Shown here: positions 1 to 6,184 of the stretch, in pieces
How positions within the stretch are numbered: the first letter of the stretch is position 1
Layout of the letters: every line of letters begins with the position of its first letter
Source: Rubrolithibacter sp043763625
GTDB lineage: Bacteria; Bacteroidota; Bacteroidia; Sphingobacteriales; Sphingobacteriaceae
Assembly (NCBI GenBank): GCA_043763625.1
Contig: JAYULL010000176.1
Span: forward strand, 1 to 6,265
DNA: 6,265 bases
Direction: 5' to 3'
Position numbers and translations under genes: made by a program
Notes under the pieces: model-generated
What the model saw: only the letters and a program-made list of their open reading frames with translations
Database searches by the model: none
Told to the model about the DNA's origin: nothing

Positions 1-46
1 TAACTGAAAGCTTACCGGCTCAAAACTAATAACTAAACTATGCAGG

Positions 47-81
47 AGCTCAAAGCTGAAGGCTCACTGCTCAAAGCTATA
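47..81 (+). repeat. Five-unit heptad repeat tract in the leader of the ABC ATPase gene
   Basis: Five consecutive 7-bp units run from 47 to 81. GCT triplets start at exactly 48, 55, 62, 69 and 76; the first unit is AGCTCAA and the last AGCTATA. The tract ends 4 nt before the ATG at 86. Looser GCT/ACT triplets at 18, 25 and 32 suggest a degraded upstream extension. The tract occupies the place where a ribosome binding site would be, and there is no AGGAGG-like sequence. The repeat is seen directly; its function is unknown. Nothing else is recognisable in 1-85. Confidence 0.85.
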
Positions 82-85
82 TCAC

Positions 86-763
86 ATGATCAAAATAACC
101 AATCTCGAAAAATTCTACCGCACCGAAGAAGTAGAAACAGTTGCATTAAACAAAATATCCATCGAAGTAAAGCGAGGCGAGTTTGTTGCCGTAATGGGAC
201 CGTCGGGTTGCGGCAAATCTACTTTGCTGAACATTATCGGTTTGCTGGACGATTTAGACAGCGGCAGCTACCTGTTTAACGACATAGAAGTTGCCAAGTT
301 TAATGAGCGCAAACGATCGGACTTACGTAAGAACAATATTGGCTTCGTTTTTCAAAGCTTTAACTTAATTGATGAGCTGACCGTTTTCGAAAACGTAGAA
401 CTTCCCTTAATCTATACAAAGGTTGGCTCTGCCGAACGCAAACGCAGGGTAGAAGAAGTGTTGGATAAAATCCAGATTATGCACCGCAGAAACCACTATC
501 CGCAACAGTTGTCGGGTGGTCAGCAGCAACGTGTGGCGGTAGCCCGGGCGGTTGTTAATAATCCTAAACTGATTCTTGCGGATGAGCCTACAGGTAATTT
601 GGATTCATCAAACGGTAATGACGTAATGCAATTGCTTACAGATTTGAACGAGCAAGGAACGACTATCGTAATGGTAACGCACTCGGAGCATGATGCAAGA
701 TACAGCCACCGGATTATCCGGATGTTAGACGGGCAGGTGGTGTTGGAGAATATAATGGTGTAG
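86..763 (+). CDS. ABC transporter ATP-binding protein, LolD/MacB type
   Basis: This 225-residue protein is a complete ABC nucleotide-binding domain of the MacB/LolD/FtsE group, which hydrolyses ATP on the cytoplasmic face and drives FtsX-fold permeases. Visible motifs in order are Walker A GPSGCGKST (38-46), the Q-loop in GFVFQ (Gln90), the signature LSGGQQQR (142-149), Walker B LILADE (162-167), the D-loop NLD (171-173) and the H-loop His (THS, His199). All catalytic residues are present and the length is normal for the family. The ATG at 86 fits because MIKITNLEKFY is a typical family N-terminus; no Shine-Dalgarno sequence is seen. The stop is TAG; reading through it would add only five codons before TGA, so TAG ends the gene at the expected place. 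It lies upstream of at least three permease genes on the same strand and is the only ATPase in the window, so it probably serves them all (inference). A name such as macB or lolD is not justified without substrate data. Confidence 0.95.
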   Translation: MIKITNLEKFYRTEEVETVALNKISIEVKRGEFVAVMGPSGCGKSTLLNIIGLLDDLDSGSYLFNDIEVAKFNERKRSDLRKNNIGFVFQSFNLIDELTVFENVELPLIYTKVGSAERKRRVEEVLDKIQIMHRRNHYPQQLSGGQQQRVAVARAVVNNPKLILADEPTGNLDSSNGNDVMQLLTDLNEQGTTIVMVTHSEHDARYSHRIIRMLDGQVVLENIMV

Positions 764-765
764 GG

Positions 766-820
766 GAGCTGTCAGAAGTGAGCATTGAGCTATCAGCAGT
801 GAGCTTTGAGCTGTCAGCTC
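766..820 (-). repeat. Inverted heptad tract with a 21-bp higher-order period, downstream of the ATPase gene
   Basis: On the + strand AGC triplets recur every 7 bp at 767, 781, 788, 795, 802, 809 and 816, with AGA at 774. Read on the - strand this is the same GCT-every-7-bp repeat as in the gene leaders, in opposite orientation. The units also form a 21-bp repeat (three heptads): 766-786 and 787-807 match at 18 of 21 positions, and a partial third copy runs 808-820. The end is a small perfect hairpin, GAGCT-GTC-AGCTC (808-820). The tract starts 2 nt after the ATPase stop codon. There is no T-run after it, so it is not an obvious intrinsic terminator. Confidence 0.8.
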
Positions 821-862
821 CGGCAAGATGTCTATCATTATCGTTGGAATGCTCGAAACAAG

Positions 863-876
863 AGCTCAAAGCTAAA
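863..876 (+). repeat. Two-unit heptad repeat (AGCTCAA-AGCTAAA)
   Basis: This is a short tract of two heptads, with GCT at 864 and 871. Its AGCTCAAAGCT (863-873) is the exact reverse complement of AGCTTTGAGCT at 802-812, so an 11-bp stem with a 50-nt loop could form in the ATPase-permease intergenic region. The same 11-mer occurs at 47-57, 3601-3611 and 3648-3658. Confidence 0.7.
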
Positions 877-879
877 ATA

Positions 880-972
880 GCACACTAAACAAGAGTTCAA
901 AGCTTATAGCTCGCAGCTCATCGCTAATAACCACATGCTAAAAAACTATTTTAAAATCGCTTGGCGAAATTT
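880..972 (+). repeat. Direct repeat, copy 1: leader plus first codons of permease 1
   Basis: This 93-bp block matches 3634-3726 with only three differences (896, 938 and 957), at a constant offset of 2754 bp. It spans the last 55 nt of the leader and the first 12-13 codons of the permease. Upstream, similarity continues to about 868 after a 2-nt indel. Downstream, DNA identity drops abruptly at 973, where only protein-level similarity remains. Recombination between the copies would remove exactly one leader-plus-permease unit. Confidence 0.9.
894..928 (+). repeat. Five-unit heptad repeat tract in the leader of permease 1
   Basis: There are five 7-bp units: GTT at 895, then GCT at 902, 909, 916 and 923. 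The tract ends 6 nt (AACCAC) before the ATG at 935. It is identical to the tract at 3648-3682 except for one base (T896 versus C3650). No Shine-Dalgarno sequence is present, as is usual in Bacteroidota. Confidence 0.85.
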
Positions 973-3241
973 CACTAAAAACAGATTATTTTCTCTCATA
1001 AATGTCTTTAGTCTTGTTTTAGGTATAGCCGTATTTGTTTTCATTTTGCAATATGTTGCTTTTGAATGGAGTGCGAACCGGTTTAATAAAAACTACGACC
1101 GGTTATTCCGAGTAAACGTACAATACAAGGAAGGTAACAGCGATCATATTCTCCCCCCGGGATTTGCGCCTATTATTGCAGAAAAATTTACGGGCATTCA
1201 AAACTATGTACGAATTGCAGAAGATATAGGTATAGGAGTAGTCAGTCTTATCGAAAACGGAAAATCACAGTCAACTGTTAAATCTTTTCGCGAACAAAAA
1301 ATAATTTATGCAGATGGAAGCTTCTTAGAAGTTTTCACTTATCCCCTTAAAGCCGGTTCACCGTCTCTGCGCCGACCGCAAACATTGGCAATATCAGAAA
1401 GTACCGGTAAAAAATATTTCGGAAAAAATAATCCCATAGGTAAAACCTTAAAGGTGGATAACCAATTTGGAAGCCTATTTTATACCGTCGCTGCGGTTTT
1501 TAAAGATATGCCGGAGCAAAGTGATATTAAGGCCGATATTCTGCTTTCGTTACATACACTCGAAAATCCCGGCTTTAGAAATAACAACGAATGGGCTAAT
1601 CCCAACGGGACCGACGGTGCATTTACAAGTATTTATCTACTTTTAAATCCGGGAGTTACATCAACATTACTCGGAGATAAAATCACGAAATTCGTAAGGT
1701 CTGTAAACCCGGCCTCTAAAACTGATGTTGTAGCCTTACAACCTTTTAGCGAATTACATCTTGCTCCGACATTTAATTATCCTTTTCAAACCTTTGGAAG
1801 CCTGTTGCTTGTTACCGTATTCGGTGCAATTGCAATTCTGATTTTGCTGATTGCGTGGGTGAATTATATTAACTTGTCTACTGCCCAAGCCGTTAAGCGG
1901 GCAAAAGAATCAGGAGTTAGAAAAGTGTTTGGTGCAAGTCGTTTTCACTTAATAATCCAACATCTTACTGAAACTTTTATTATAACGGCGTGCGCCGTAT
2001 TTGTCGCTTTAATACTCGTTTATTTACTCCAACCCGTATTCAATGAGTTTACAGGGAAGCAACTCTCATTATCTGTTTTTAATTCGGGGATGTTTTGGCT
2101 CGCAGGAACGGCGATGATAGTTGTCGGATCGGCTTTAGCAGGCGGCTACGTAGCCGTGGTATTAAGTTCGTTTAAACCGATAAAAATAATACACGGAAAG
2201 ATAGAAAATCCCGGCAATAACTTTTCGTTACGCAAAGGACTTGTTGTTTTTCAATTTACCATTTCTATTATTTTCATTATTGCTGTGGTTGTCGTTTACA
2301 ATCAGCTGCAATATATGATGAACGAAAATCTCGGAATGAACTTGAAACAGTTGTTGGTTATTAAGGGCCCTTCAGCTAACGAACCCGGTCAGTCGTTACG
2401 AATTTCCTCCCTTAAAAATCGGTTAGATCAATTACCTTTTGTGGAAAAATACACAGCCAGCACTATTGTTCCGGGTATCGGTTACACCTTTTCAACAAAC
2501 GGCATCGCTCGACAGGTTTCTCGTCCCGGCGACGATAAGAAGGCCTATTCAATGTTTATTTCTGATGAAAAGTTTTTTGATACCTACGGGATAGACTTTT
2601 TACAAGGAGGCCCTTTTTCTAACCTTGATGCAGAAAAAAGTTGGAATATGATCCGGAAAGTGATAATTAACCAAAAGGCGGCAGAGCAGTTAGGGTTTGG
2701 TAAAGATGAAAATATTGTCGGTAAGAAGATTATTTGGGGACAACCGTTCGAAGTTATTGGTGTAATTGCAAACTATCATCATCTTTCTCTAAGAGAAACT
2801 ATAAAACCCGCTTTATACTTGGCCTCTGCTGCCTCTGCCTACTTCACTATCCGAACAGGGCAACAGAACATGCAGGAGAAGATTAATATCCTGAGAAACA
2901 TATACAAAGAACAATTTCAAAGTGAGCCTTTTGAGTATTTTTTTGCAGATGAGTCATACGATAGGCAATATGCACAAGAACAGAAATTAGGAAAAATCTT
3001 CATTATCTCTGCAGTCATTGCCGGTTTAATTGCTTGCATGGGCTTACTCGGTCTCGCTACTTTTTCTGCGAATCAAAGGATTAAAGAAATAGGAATACGC
3101 AAAGTGCTTGGTGCTTCGGTAGCTCAAATTACCCGAATGTTATCCGGCGACTTCATAAAGCTTGTAATTATAGCTTTTGTAATTGCTTCTCCTATCGCTG
3201 CATATGTCATGAACAAATGGTTAGAAAGTTTTGCATATTAG
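935..3241 (+). CDS. FtsX/MacB-type ABC permease, truncated by a premature in-frame TAG
   Basis: The 768-residue inner-membrane permease is of the duplicated MacB-periplasmic-core plus FtsX type. Predicted order: cytoplasmic start MLKNYFKIAWRN, TM1 (about 18-43), first periplasmic domain (about 45-285), TM2 (about 289-310), coupling segment with AKESGVRKVFGAS (323-335), TM3 (345-367), TM4 (386-410), TM5 (434-455), second periplasmic domain (about 457-680), TM6 (686-711), second coupling motif IKEIGIRKVLGAS (716-728) and TM7 (741-760). Translation stops at TAG 3239-3241 just after WLESFAY. The paralogue at 3689-6055 continues at this point through an eighth TM segment to the family ending NPVKSLRTE, and that same ending is encoded here in the same frame to 3370. 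With the TAG read as an amino acid the protein would have 811 residues and be complete. It is either a recently inactivated gene, a truncated but stable product, a readthrough case or a sequencing error. The ATG at 935 is chosen because MxKNYFKxAWRN is the conserved family start. Confidence 0.9.
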   Translation: MLKNYFKIAWRNFTKNRLFSLINVFSLVLGIAVFVFILQYVAFEWSANRFNKNYDRLFRVNVQYKEGNSDHILPPGFAPIIAEKFTGIQNYVRIAEDIGIGVVSLIENGKSQSTVKSFREQKIIYADGSFLEVFTYPLKAGSPSLRRPQTLAISESTGKKYFGKNNPIGKTLKVDNQFGSLFYTVAAVFKDMPEQSDIKADILLSLHTLENPGFRNNNEWANPNGTDGAFTSIYLLLNPGVTSTLLGDKITKFVRSVNPASKTDVVALQPFSELHLAPTFNYPFQTFGSLLLVTVFGAIAILILLIAWVNYINLSTAQAVKRAKESGVRKVFGASRFHLIIQHLTETFIITACAVFVALILVYLLQPVFNEFTGKQLSLSVFNSGMFWLAGTAMIVVGSALAGGYVAVVLSSFKPIKIIHGKIENPGNNFSLRKGLVVFQFTISIIFIIAVVVVYNQLQYMMNENLGMNLKQLLVIKGPSANEPGQSLRISSLKNRLDQLPFVEKYTASTIVPGIGYTFSTNGIARQVSRPGDDKKAYSMFISDEKFFDTYGIDFLQGGPFSNLDAEKSWNMIRKVIINQKAAEQLGFGKDENIVGKKIIWGQPFEVIGVIANYHHLSLRETIKPALYLASAASAYFTIRTGQQNMQEKINILRNIYKEQFQSEPFEYFFADESYDRQYAQEQKLGKIFIISAVIAGLIACMGLLGLATFSANQRIKEIGIRKVLGASVAQITRMLSGDFIKLVIIAFVIASPIAAYVMNKWLESFAY

Positions 3242-3370
3242 GTAAACATAAGTTGGTGGATATTTTTATTTGCAGGAGTGGCTTCTATTCTGATAGCACT
3301 GTTAGCTGTTAGCGTTCAAGCAATAAAAGCGGCGGCAGCAAATCCGGTTAAGAGTTTGAGAACGGAGTAG
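3242..3370 (+). pseudogene. Cut-off C-terminus of permease 1 (TM8 and the conserved tail)
   Basis: These 42 codons lie in frame with 935-3241, directly after the premature TAG, and end in TAG at 3368-3370. They encode VNISWWIFLF, a hydrophobic TM8 stretch (IFLFAGVASILIALLAV) and the tail AAAANPVKSLRTE. This matches the intact paralogue, whose end is HIDIDWPVFV, a TM8 and AAAANPVKSLRTE. There is no frameshift, no second stop and no loss of the hydrophobic pattern, so the segment has not visibly decayed. It has no convincing start codon of its own. Confidence 0.85.
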
Positions 3371-3374
3371 GAGT

Positions 3375-3405
3375 CTCCTCGCCCCGGCTCACTCCGGGGG
3401 GAGAG
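3375..3405 (+). terminator. GC-rich hairpin just after permease 1 (terminator-like or repeat element)
   Basis: A perfect 6-bp stem CCCCGG (3382-3387) / CCGGGG (3394-3399) with loop CTCACT is extended by further pairs on CTCC/GGAG-type flanks after one G/G mismatch and a bulge. It begins 4 nt after the stop that would end full-length permease 1. No T-run follows, so an intrinsic terminator is unproven. The ascending arm AGTCTCCTC (3372-3380) and descending arm GGAGAG...GAGTT recur in the hairpin after permease 2, so it may be a dispersed intergenic repeat. Confidence 0.5.
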
Positions 3406-3600
3406 GGAGTTGGGATTGCGGTATGAAAATTGAATTGCATAAACAAACACCACAGCGTCCTAGTGAGCGGAAGGGTAGTTAAGAGCGCAGAAAGCGTGGC
3501 TATCTTTTGCGAGAAAACGAAGGTGAAAAGGGTTAAGGTAAAGAAGAAAGGTCAAAGCACAAGGCTACCCGACTCAAAGCTAAAATAACAACCGGACAGG
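3406..3600. other. Intergenic region with no recognisable gene
   Basis: The full gap between permease 1 and permease 2 is 318 bp (3371-3688). The middle part holds no supported gene: the longest ATG frame I noted is 19 codons (3423-3482) and has no family resemblance. I see no tRNA, riboswitch or clear promoter. A purine-rich stretch (about 3510-3556) precedes irregular GCA/GCT/ACT triplets at 3557, 3564, 3572 and 3579, which look like a decayed start of the heptad tract that follows. Confidence 0.6.
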
Positions 3601-3628
3601 AGCTCAAAGCTGATAGCTTAAAGCTAAA
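3601..3628 (+). repeat. Four-unit heptad repeat tract upstream of permease 2
   Basis: GCT triplets start at 3602, 3609, 3616 and 3623, exactly 7 bp apart. The first unit is AGCTCAA and the last AGCTAAA. It parallels the two-unit tract at 863-876 before permease 1, which ends in the same AGCTAAAAT. Here there are two extra units, so the otherwise similar leaders differ by heptad copy number. Confidence 0.8.
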
Positions 3629-3633
3629 ATAAC

Positions 3634-3726
3634 GCACACTAAACAAGAGCTCAAAGCTTATAGCTCGCAGCTCATCGCTAATAACCACATGATAAAAAAC
3701 TATTTTAAAACCGCTTGGCGAAATTT
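3634..3726 (+). repeat. Direct repeat, copy 2: leader plus first codons of permease 2
   Basis: This is the partner of 880-972, with 90 of 93 bases identical. The differences at 3650, 3692 and 3711 correspond to 896, 938 and 957. The coding part gives MIKNYFKTAWRN against MLKNYFKIAWRN in copy 1. Even synonymous positions agree, apart from the two base changes within the coding part, both of which change the amino acid (Leu/Ile and Ile/Thr). Divergence starts sharply at 3727. Confidence 0.9.
3648..3682 (+). repeat. Five-unit heptad repeat tract in the leader of permease 2
   Basis: GCT triplets start at 3649, 3656, 3663, 3670 and 3677, with perfect 7-bp spacing. The tract ends 6 nt (AACCAC) before the ATG at 3689. 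It matches the permease 1 leader tract except at one base. No Shine-Dalgarno sequence is present. Confidence 0.85.
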
Positions 3727-6055
3727 GTTAACGAACAAAGCATTCTCTTTTATAAACGTATTCGGGTTGGCGTTGGGAGTCGCGTCAAGCTTAATACTTT
3801 TTCTGGTTGCGAGAAACGAGCTGACTTACGACAGCTTTCATAAAAAAGCCGATAGAATTTATCGTGTCACCTTAAATGCTCTAGATTTTAATTCGAGTGT
3901 TTCTTTGGCGGTACTTCCGGCAATGCGTAACGATTTCCCTGAATTAGAGCATGCTACTCAGACGTTTTACTATCCGGATGCACTAATTTCTCTTCGAAAT
4001 CAAAAATTCTTAGAGAAAGGACTGGCATTTGCCGATGAAGAATTTTTTAAGGTATTCAATTATCAATGGCTTGCCGGAAATCCGATAAAAGCTTTAAATG
4101 AACCTAACACGGTTGTGCTAACCGAAAGCATCGCACAAAAATACTTTGGCAATAAGGATGCTATCGGGAAAGTTATCAAGCTCAATAATAATTACAATCT
4201 GAAAGTTACGGGAATCATTAAGGATGTTCCGGCAAATACAAGTACCCCTTTTGTGATGATTGCTTCTTGGGCAACGATTAAAGGCGAATTTAAAGATGCC
4301 TTAAGTAATTTTTACTCAATTCCCGGTGGATACGCTTTCATTGTACTTCCAGAAAATTATCCTGTTTCTAAGCTTCAAAGGCGGATGAACTCCTTTATTG
4401 CCAAGAATTGGGGTAAAGAATTGGCAAAGGGAGCGAAACTTCCGCTTCAACCACTGCGGGAAATTCACTTTGATCAACGTTATATTAATAACATGATTAC
4501 TCCTACGGGGAAGGAAACCTATTGGGCACTTGCCGGCGTAGCTGTTTTTATCATCATTACAGCTTGTATAAATTTTATAAATCTGGCCACGGCTCAGGCG
4601 GTTAAACGAGCGAAGGAAGTTGGAGTAAGAAAAGTATTGGGAGCTTACCGTTTTCAGTTAGTAAAACAATTTTTGGGCGAAACTACCTTTCTGGTGTTTT
4701 TTTCTATAGTAATCGCACTTGTCGCTACGTTCATTTTACTGCCCGTTGCAGGAAGATACTTGGATATCATGATCGGAACGGAACAACTTGTAGAACCTGA
4801 AGTGATCGCTATAATTGGCGGATTAGCCCTGTTTATGATATTAACAGCCGGACTTTATCCTGCCTTTGTTCAGTCGGCTTTTATTCCGGTTAAGGCTTTA
4901 AAAGCTCAAAATAGTACACCCTCTTCTCAAAGTTTGATTCTTCGAAAATATCTGGTAGTGATTCAGTTTGCGATTTCGCAAGTGCTTATAATCGGAACCG
5001 TCGTGGTAGCAAGTCAGATGGACTTTTTCAAAAACCGTGATTTGGGATTTAATAAAGAAGCTGTCGTTTCTTTCGGACTGCCGGATTCTAAGAAGGGCGA
5101 ATATTTAAGAACCGAACTTTCGAAAATCCCCGGAATAAGCAAGATAAGTTTATCCTCGGGCGGGCCGGCTTATAACAACAGCTTTACAAGTTTTTCATGC
5201 AAGCAACTTGGTTTCATGAAAGACGATGTTACTGAAGTAAAGCTTATAGACGAAAATTATCTTGATCTTTTTGAAATGAAATTGTTAGCCGGTGAGGGGG
5301 TAACCGCAGCAAGTAAAAAGGATACGAGTTTAAAAATTATTGTTAATGAAACGCTTATACGAAAGTTGGGGATACAAGACCCGCAAAAGGCAATAGGTTT
5401 GCGAATTGAGTGCAACGGGCCAAATTCCTTTCCTATAAAGGGGGTTATAAAAGATTTCCAAAGTGAATCAAAACACAAAAAAGTAAGAGCATGTGTCTTG
5501 GGATTTATTCCCGACGGATTCCAAATAGTAAGCATTAAGCTTAATTCGCGTAATCTTACGAATACTATGGGTTCGATTGATAAACTTTGGTCCTCAACGT
5601 TCCGCGAATCAATTTTTGAATACCAATTTTTAGACGAACGAATTGCGGCGATGTATAAACAGGAAGAGAATATGTACAAAGCCTTCCAACTATTCTCGGC
5701 TATTGCAATTTTTATTGGTTGCCTCGGCTTGTACGGCTTAATTTCTTTTGTAGCACTGCAAAAAGTAAAGGAAATCGGGATAAGAAAAGTTCTCGGGGCT
5801 TCAACGGCTCATATTTTAAATCTCTTTTCGTCGGAGTATGTGGCGCTCATTATCATTTCATTTTGTATTGCAGCACCTACGGCTTATTACTTTATGAATA
5901 ACTGGCTGCAAAATTTTGCCTACCACATCGATATCGACTGGCCGGTATTTGTTATTGCTGCTTTCGTATCCGTGATAATAGCGGCAGTAACGGTAAGCTA
6001 TCGATCAATCCGGGCAGCCGCAGCAAATCCGGTGAAGAGTTTAAGAACGGAGTGA
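3689..6055 (+). CDS. FtsX/MacB-type ABC transporter permease, intact
   Basis: This 788-residue inner-membrane permease has the eight-TM, twice-repeated MacB-core/FtsX layout. Predicted order: MIKNYFKTAWRN start, TM1 (about 18-41), periplasmic domain 1 (about 43-275), TM2 (279-299), coupling segment AKEVGVRKVLGAY (308-320), TM3 (331-352), TM4 (372-393), TM5 (420-442), periplasmic domain 2 (about 445-660), TM6 (665-688), coupling motif VKEIGIRKVLGAS (693-705), TM7 (718-737), TM8 (751-772) and tail AAAANPVKSLRTE. The two VRKVLGA/IRKVLGA segments are the usual cytoplasmic contact region with the ATPase in this family. The gene has no internal defect and ends in TGA. It is a clear paralogue of the gene at 935; cytoplasmic and membrane parts are alike, periplasmic domains much less so. 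It probably pairs with the ATPase at 86-763, as homodimer or heterodimer with a neighbour (inference). Substrate is unknown; antimicrobial efflux or envelope lipid/lipoprotein handling are family possibilities only. Confidence 0.95.
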   Translation: MIKNYFKTAWRNLLTNKAFSFINVFGLALGVASSLILFLVARNELTYDSFHKKADRIYRVTLNALDFNSSVSLAVLPAMRNDFPELEHATQTFYYPDALISLRNQKFLEKGLAFADEEFFKVFNYQWLAGNPIKALNEPNTVVLTESIAQKYFGNKDAIGKVIKLNNNYNLKVTGIIKDVPANTSTPFVMIASWATIKGEFKDALSNFYSIPGGYAFIVLPENYPVSKLQRRMNSFIAKNWGKELAKGAKLPLQPLREIHFDQRYINNMITPTGKETYWALAGVAVFIIITACINFINLATAQAVKRAKEVGVRKVLGAYRFQLVKQFLGETTFLVFFSIVIALVATFILLPVAGRYLDIMIGTEQLVEPEVIAIIGGLALFMILTAGLYPAFVQSAFIPVKALKAQNSTPSSQSLILRKYLVVIQFAISQVLIIGTVVVASQMDFFKNRDLGFNKEAVVSFGLPDSKKGEYLRTELSKIPGISKISLSSGGPAYNNSFTSFSCKQLGFMKDDVTEVKLIDENYLDLFEMKLLAGEGVTAASKKDTSLKIIVNETLIRKLGIQDPQKAIGLRIECNGPNSFPIKGVIKDFQSESKHKKVRACVLGFIPDGFQIVSIKLNSRNLTNTMGSIDKLWSSTFRESIFEYQFLDERIAAMYKQEENMYKAFQLFSAIAIFIGCLGLYGLISFVALQKVKEIGIRKVLGASTAHILNLFSSEYVALIIISFCIAAPTAYYFMNNWLQNFAYHIDIDWPVFVIAAFVSVIIAAVTVSYRSIRAAAANPVKSLRTE

Positions 6056-6082
6056 GCCTCACGCTGCATGTCCGGCAGGCAG

Positions 6083-6101
6083 TCTCCTCCCGCGGGAGAG
6101 A
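6083..6101 (+). terminator. GC-rich hairpin after permease 2
   Basis: The perfect 12-bp palindrome CTCCCGCGGGAG (6087-6098) is extended by three more pairs (TCT 6083-6085 with AGA 6099-6101) past one bulged C. It starts 27 nt after the TGA. Flanks AGTCTCCTC (6081-6089) and GGAGAG..GGAGTT resemble the hairpin after permease 1. There is no T-run, so termination is only possible, not shown; a dispersed repeat or mRNA 3'-end stabiliser fits as well. Confidence 0.5.
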
Positions 6102-6146
6102 TGGAGTTTGCAAAAGGGGCAAAGTGAAAAAATATAACAAAATAAG

Positions 6147-6181
6147 AGCCCAAGGCTCATTACAGAAAGCTTACAGCTAAT
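6147..6181 (+). repeat. Five-unit degenerate heptad tract in the leader of permease 3
   Basis: Units start at 6147, 6154, 6161, 6168 and 6175. The core triplet is GCC at 6148, GCT at 6155, a degenerate ACA at 6162, and GCT at 6169 and 6176. Spacing is exactly 7 bp and the tract ends 3 nt before the ATG at 6185. It has the same unit number and placement as the other leaders but more base changes. Confidence 0.7.
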
Positions 6182-6184
6182 CAT

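Noticed and set aside
40..279. 79-codon open frame on the + strand overlapping the start of the ATPase gene
   Set aside because: It lies in another frame over the Walker A region of a clear ABC ATPase, shows no family resemblance, and its start falls just upstream of the heptad repeat tract.
839..846. Possible Bacteroidota -7 box (TATCGTTG against TAnnTTTG), and a similar TATCTTTTG at 3501
   Set aside because: Each is imperfect in sequence or spacing and lacks a TTG at the proper -33 distance, so no promoter can be supported.
47..928. CRISPR array suggested by repeated short motifs between genes
   Set aside because: The period is 7 bp (or 21 bp) with no unique spacers of 30 bp or more and no cas genes; it is a short tandem repeat.
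3239..3241. TAG as a reassigned sense codon in this genome
   Set aside because: TAG also closes the ATPase gene (761-763) and the full permease 1 frame (3368-3370) exactly where these families normally end, which points to ordinary stop use.
3423..3482. 19-codon ATG frame in the permease 1-permease 2 gap
   Set aside because: It is too short, has no hydrophobic or family pattern, and has no independent evidence for translation.
5257..5679. 140-codon open frame on the - strand inside permease 2
   Set aside because: It is fully antisense to the well-conserved permease gene and its translation shows no recognisable domain.
5719..5901. 60-codon open frame on the + strand inside permease 2
   Set aside because: It is out of frame with the FtsX core, which is unmistakable in the main frame there.
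5952..6140. 62-codon open frame on the - strand across the permease 2 end and hairpin
   Set aside because: It overlaps the conserved C-terminus and the palindromic spacer; its low-complexity Leu/Pro/Ser translation reflects those repeats.
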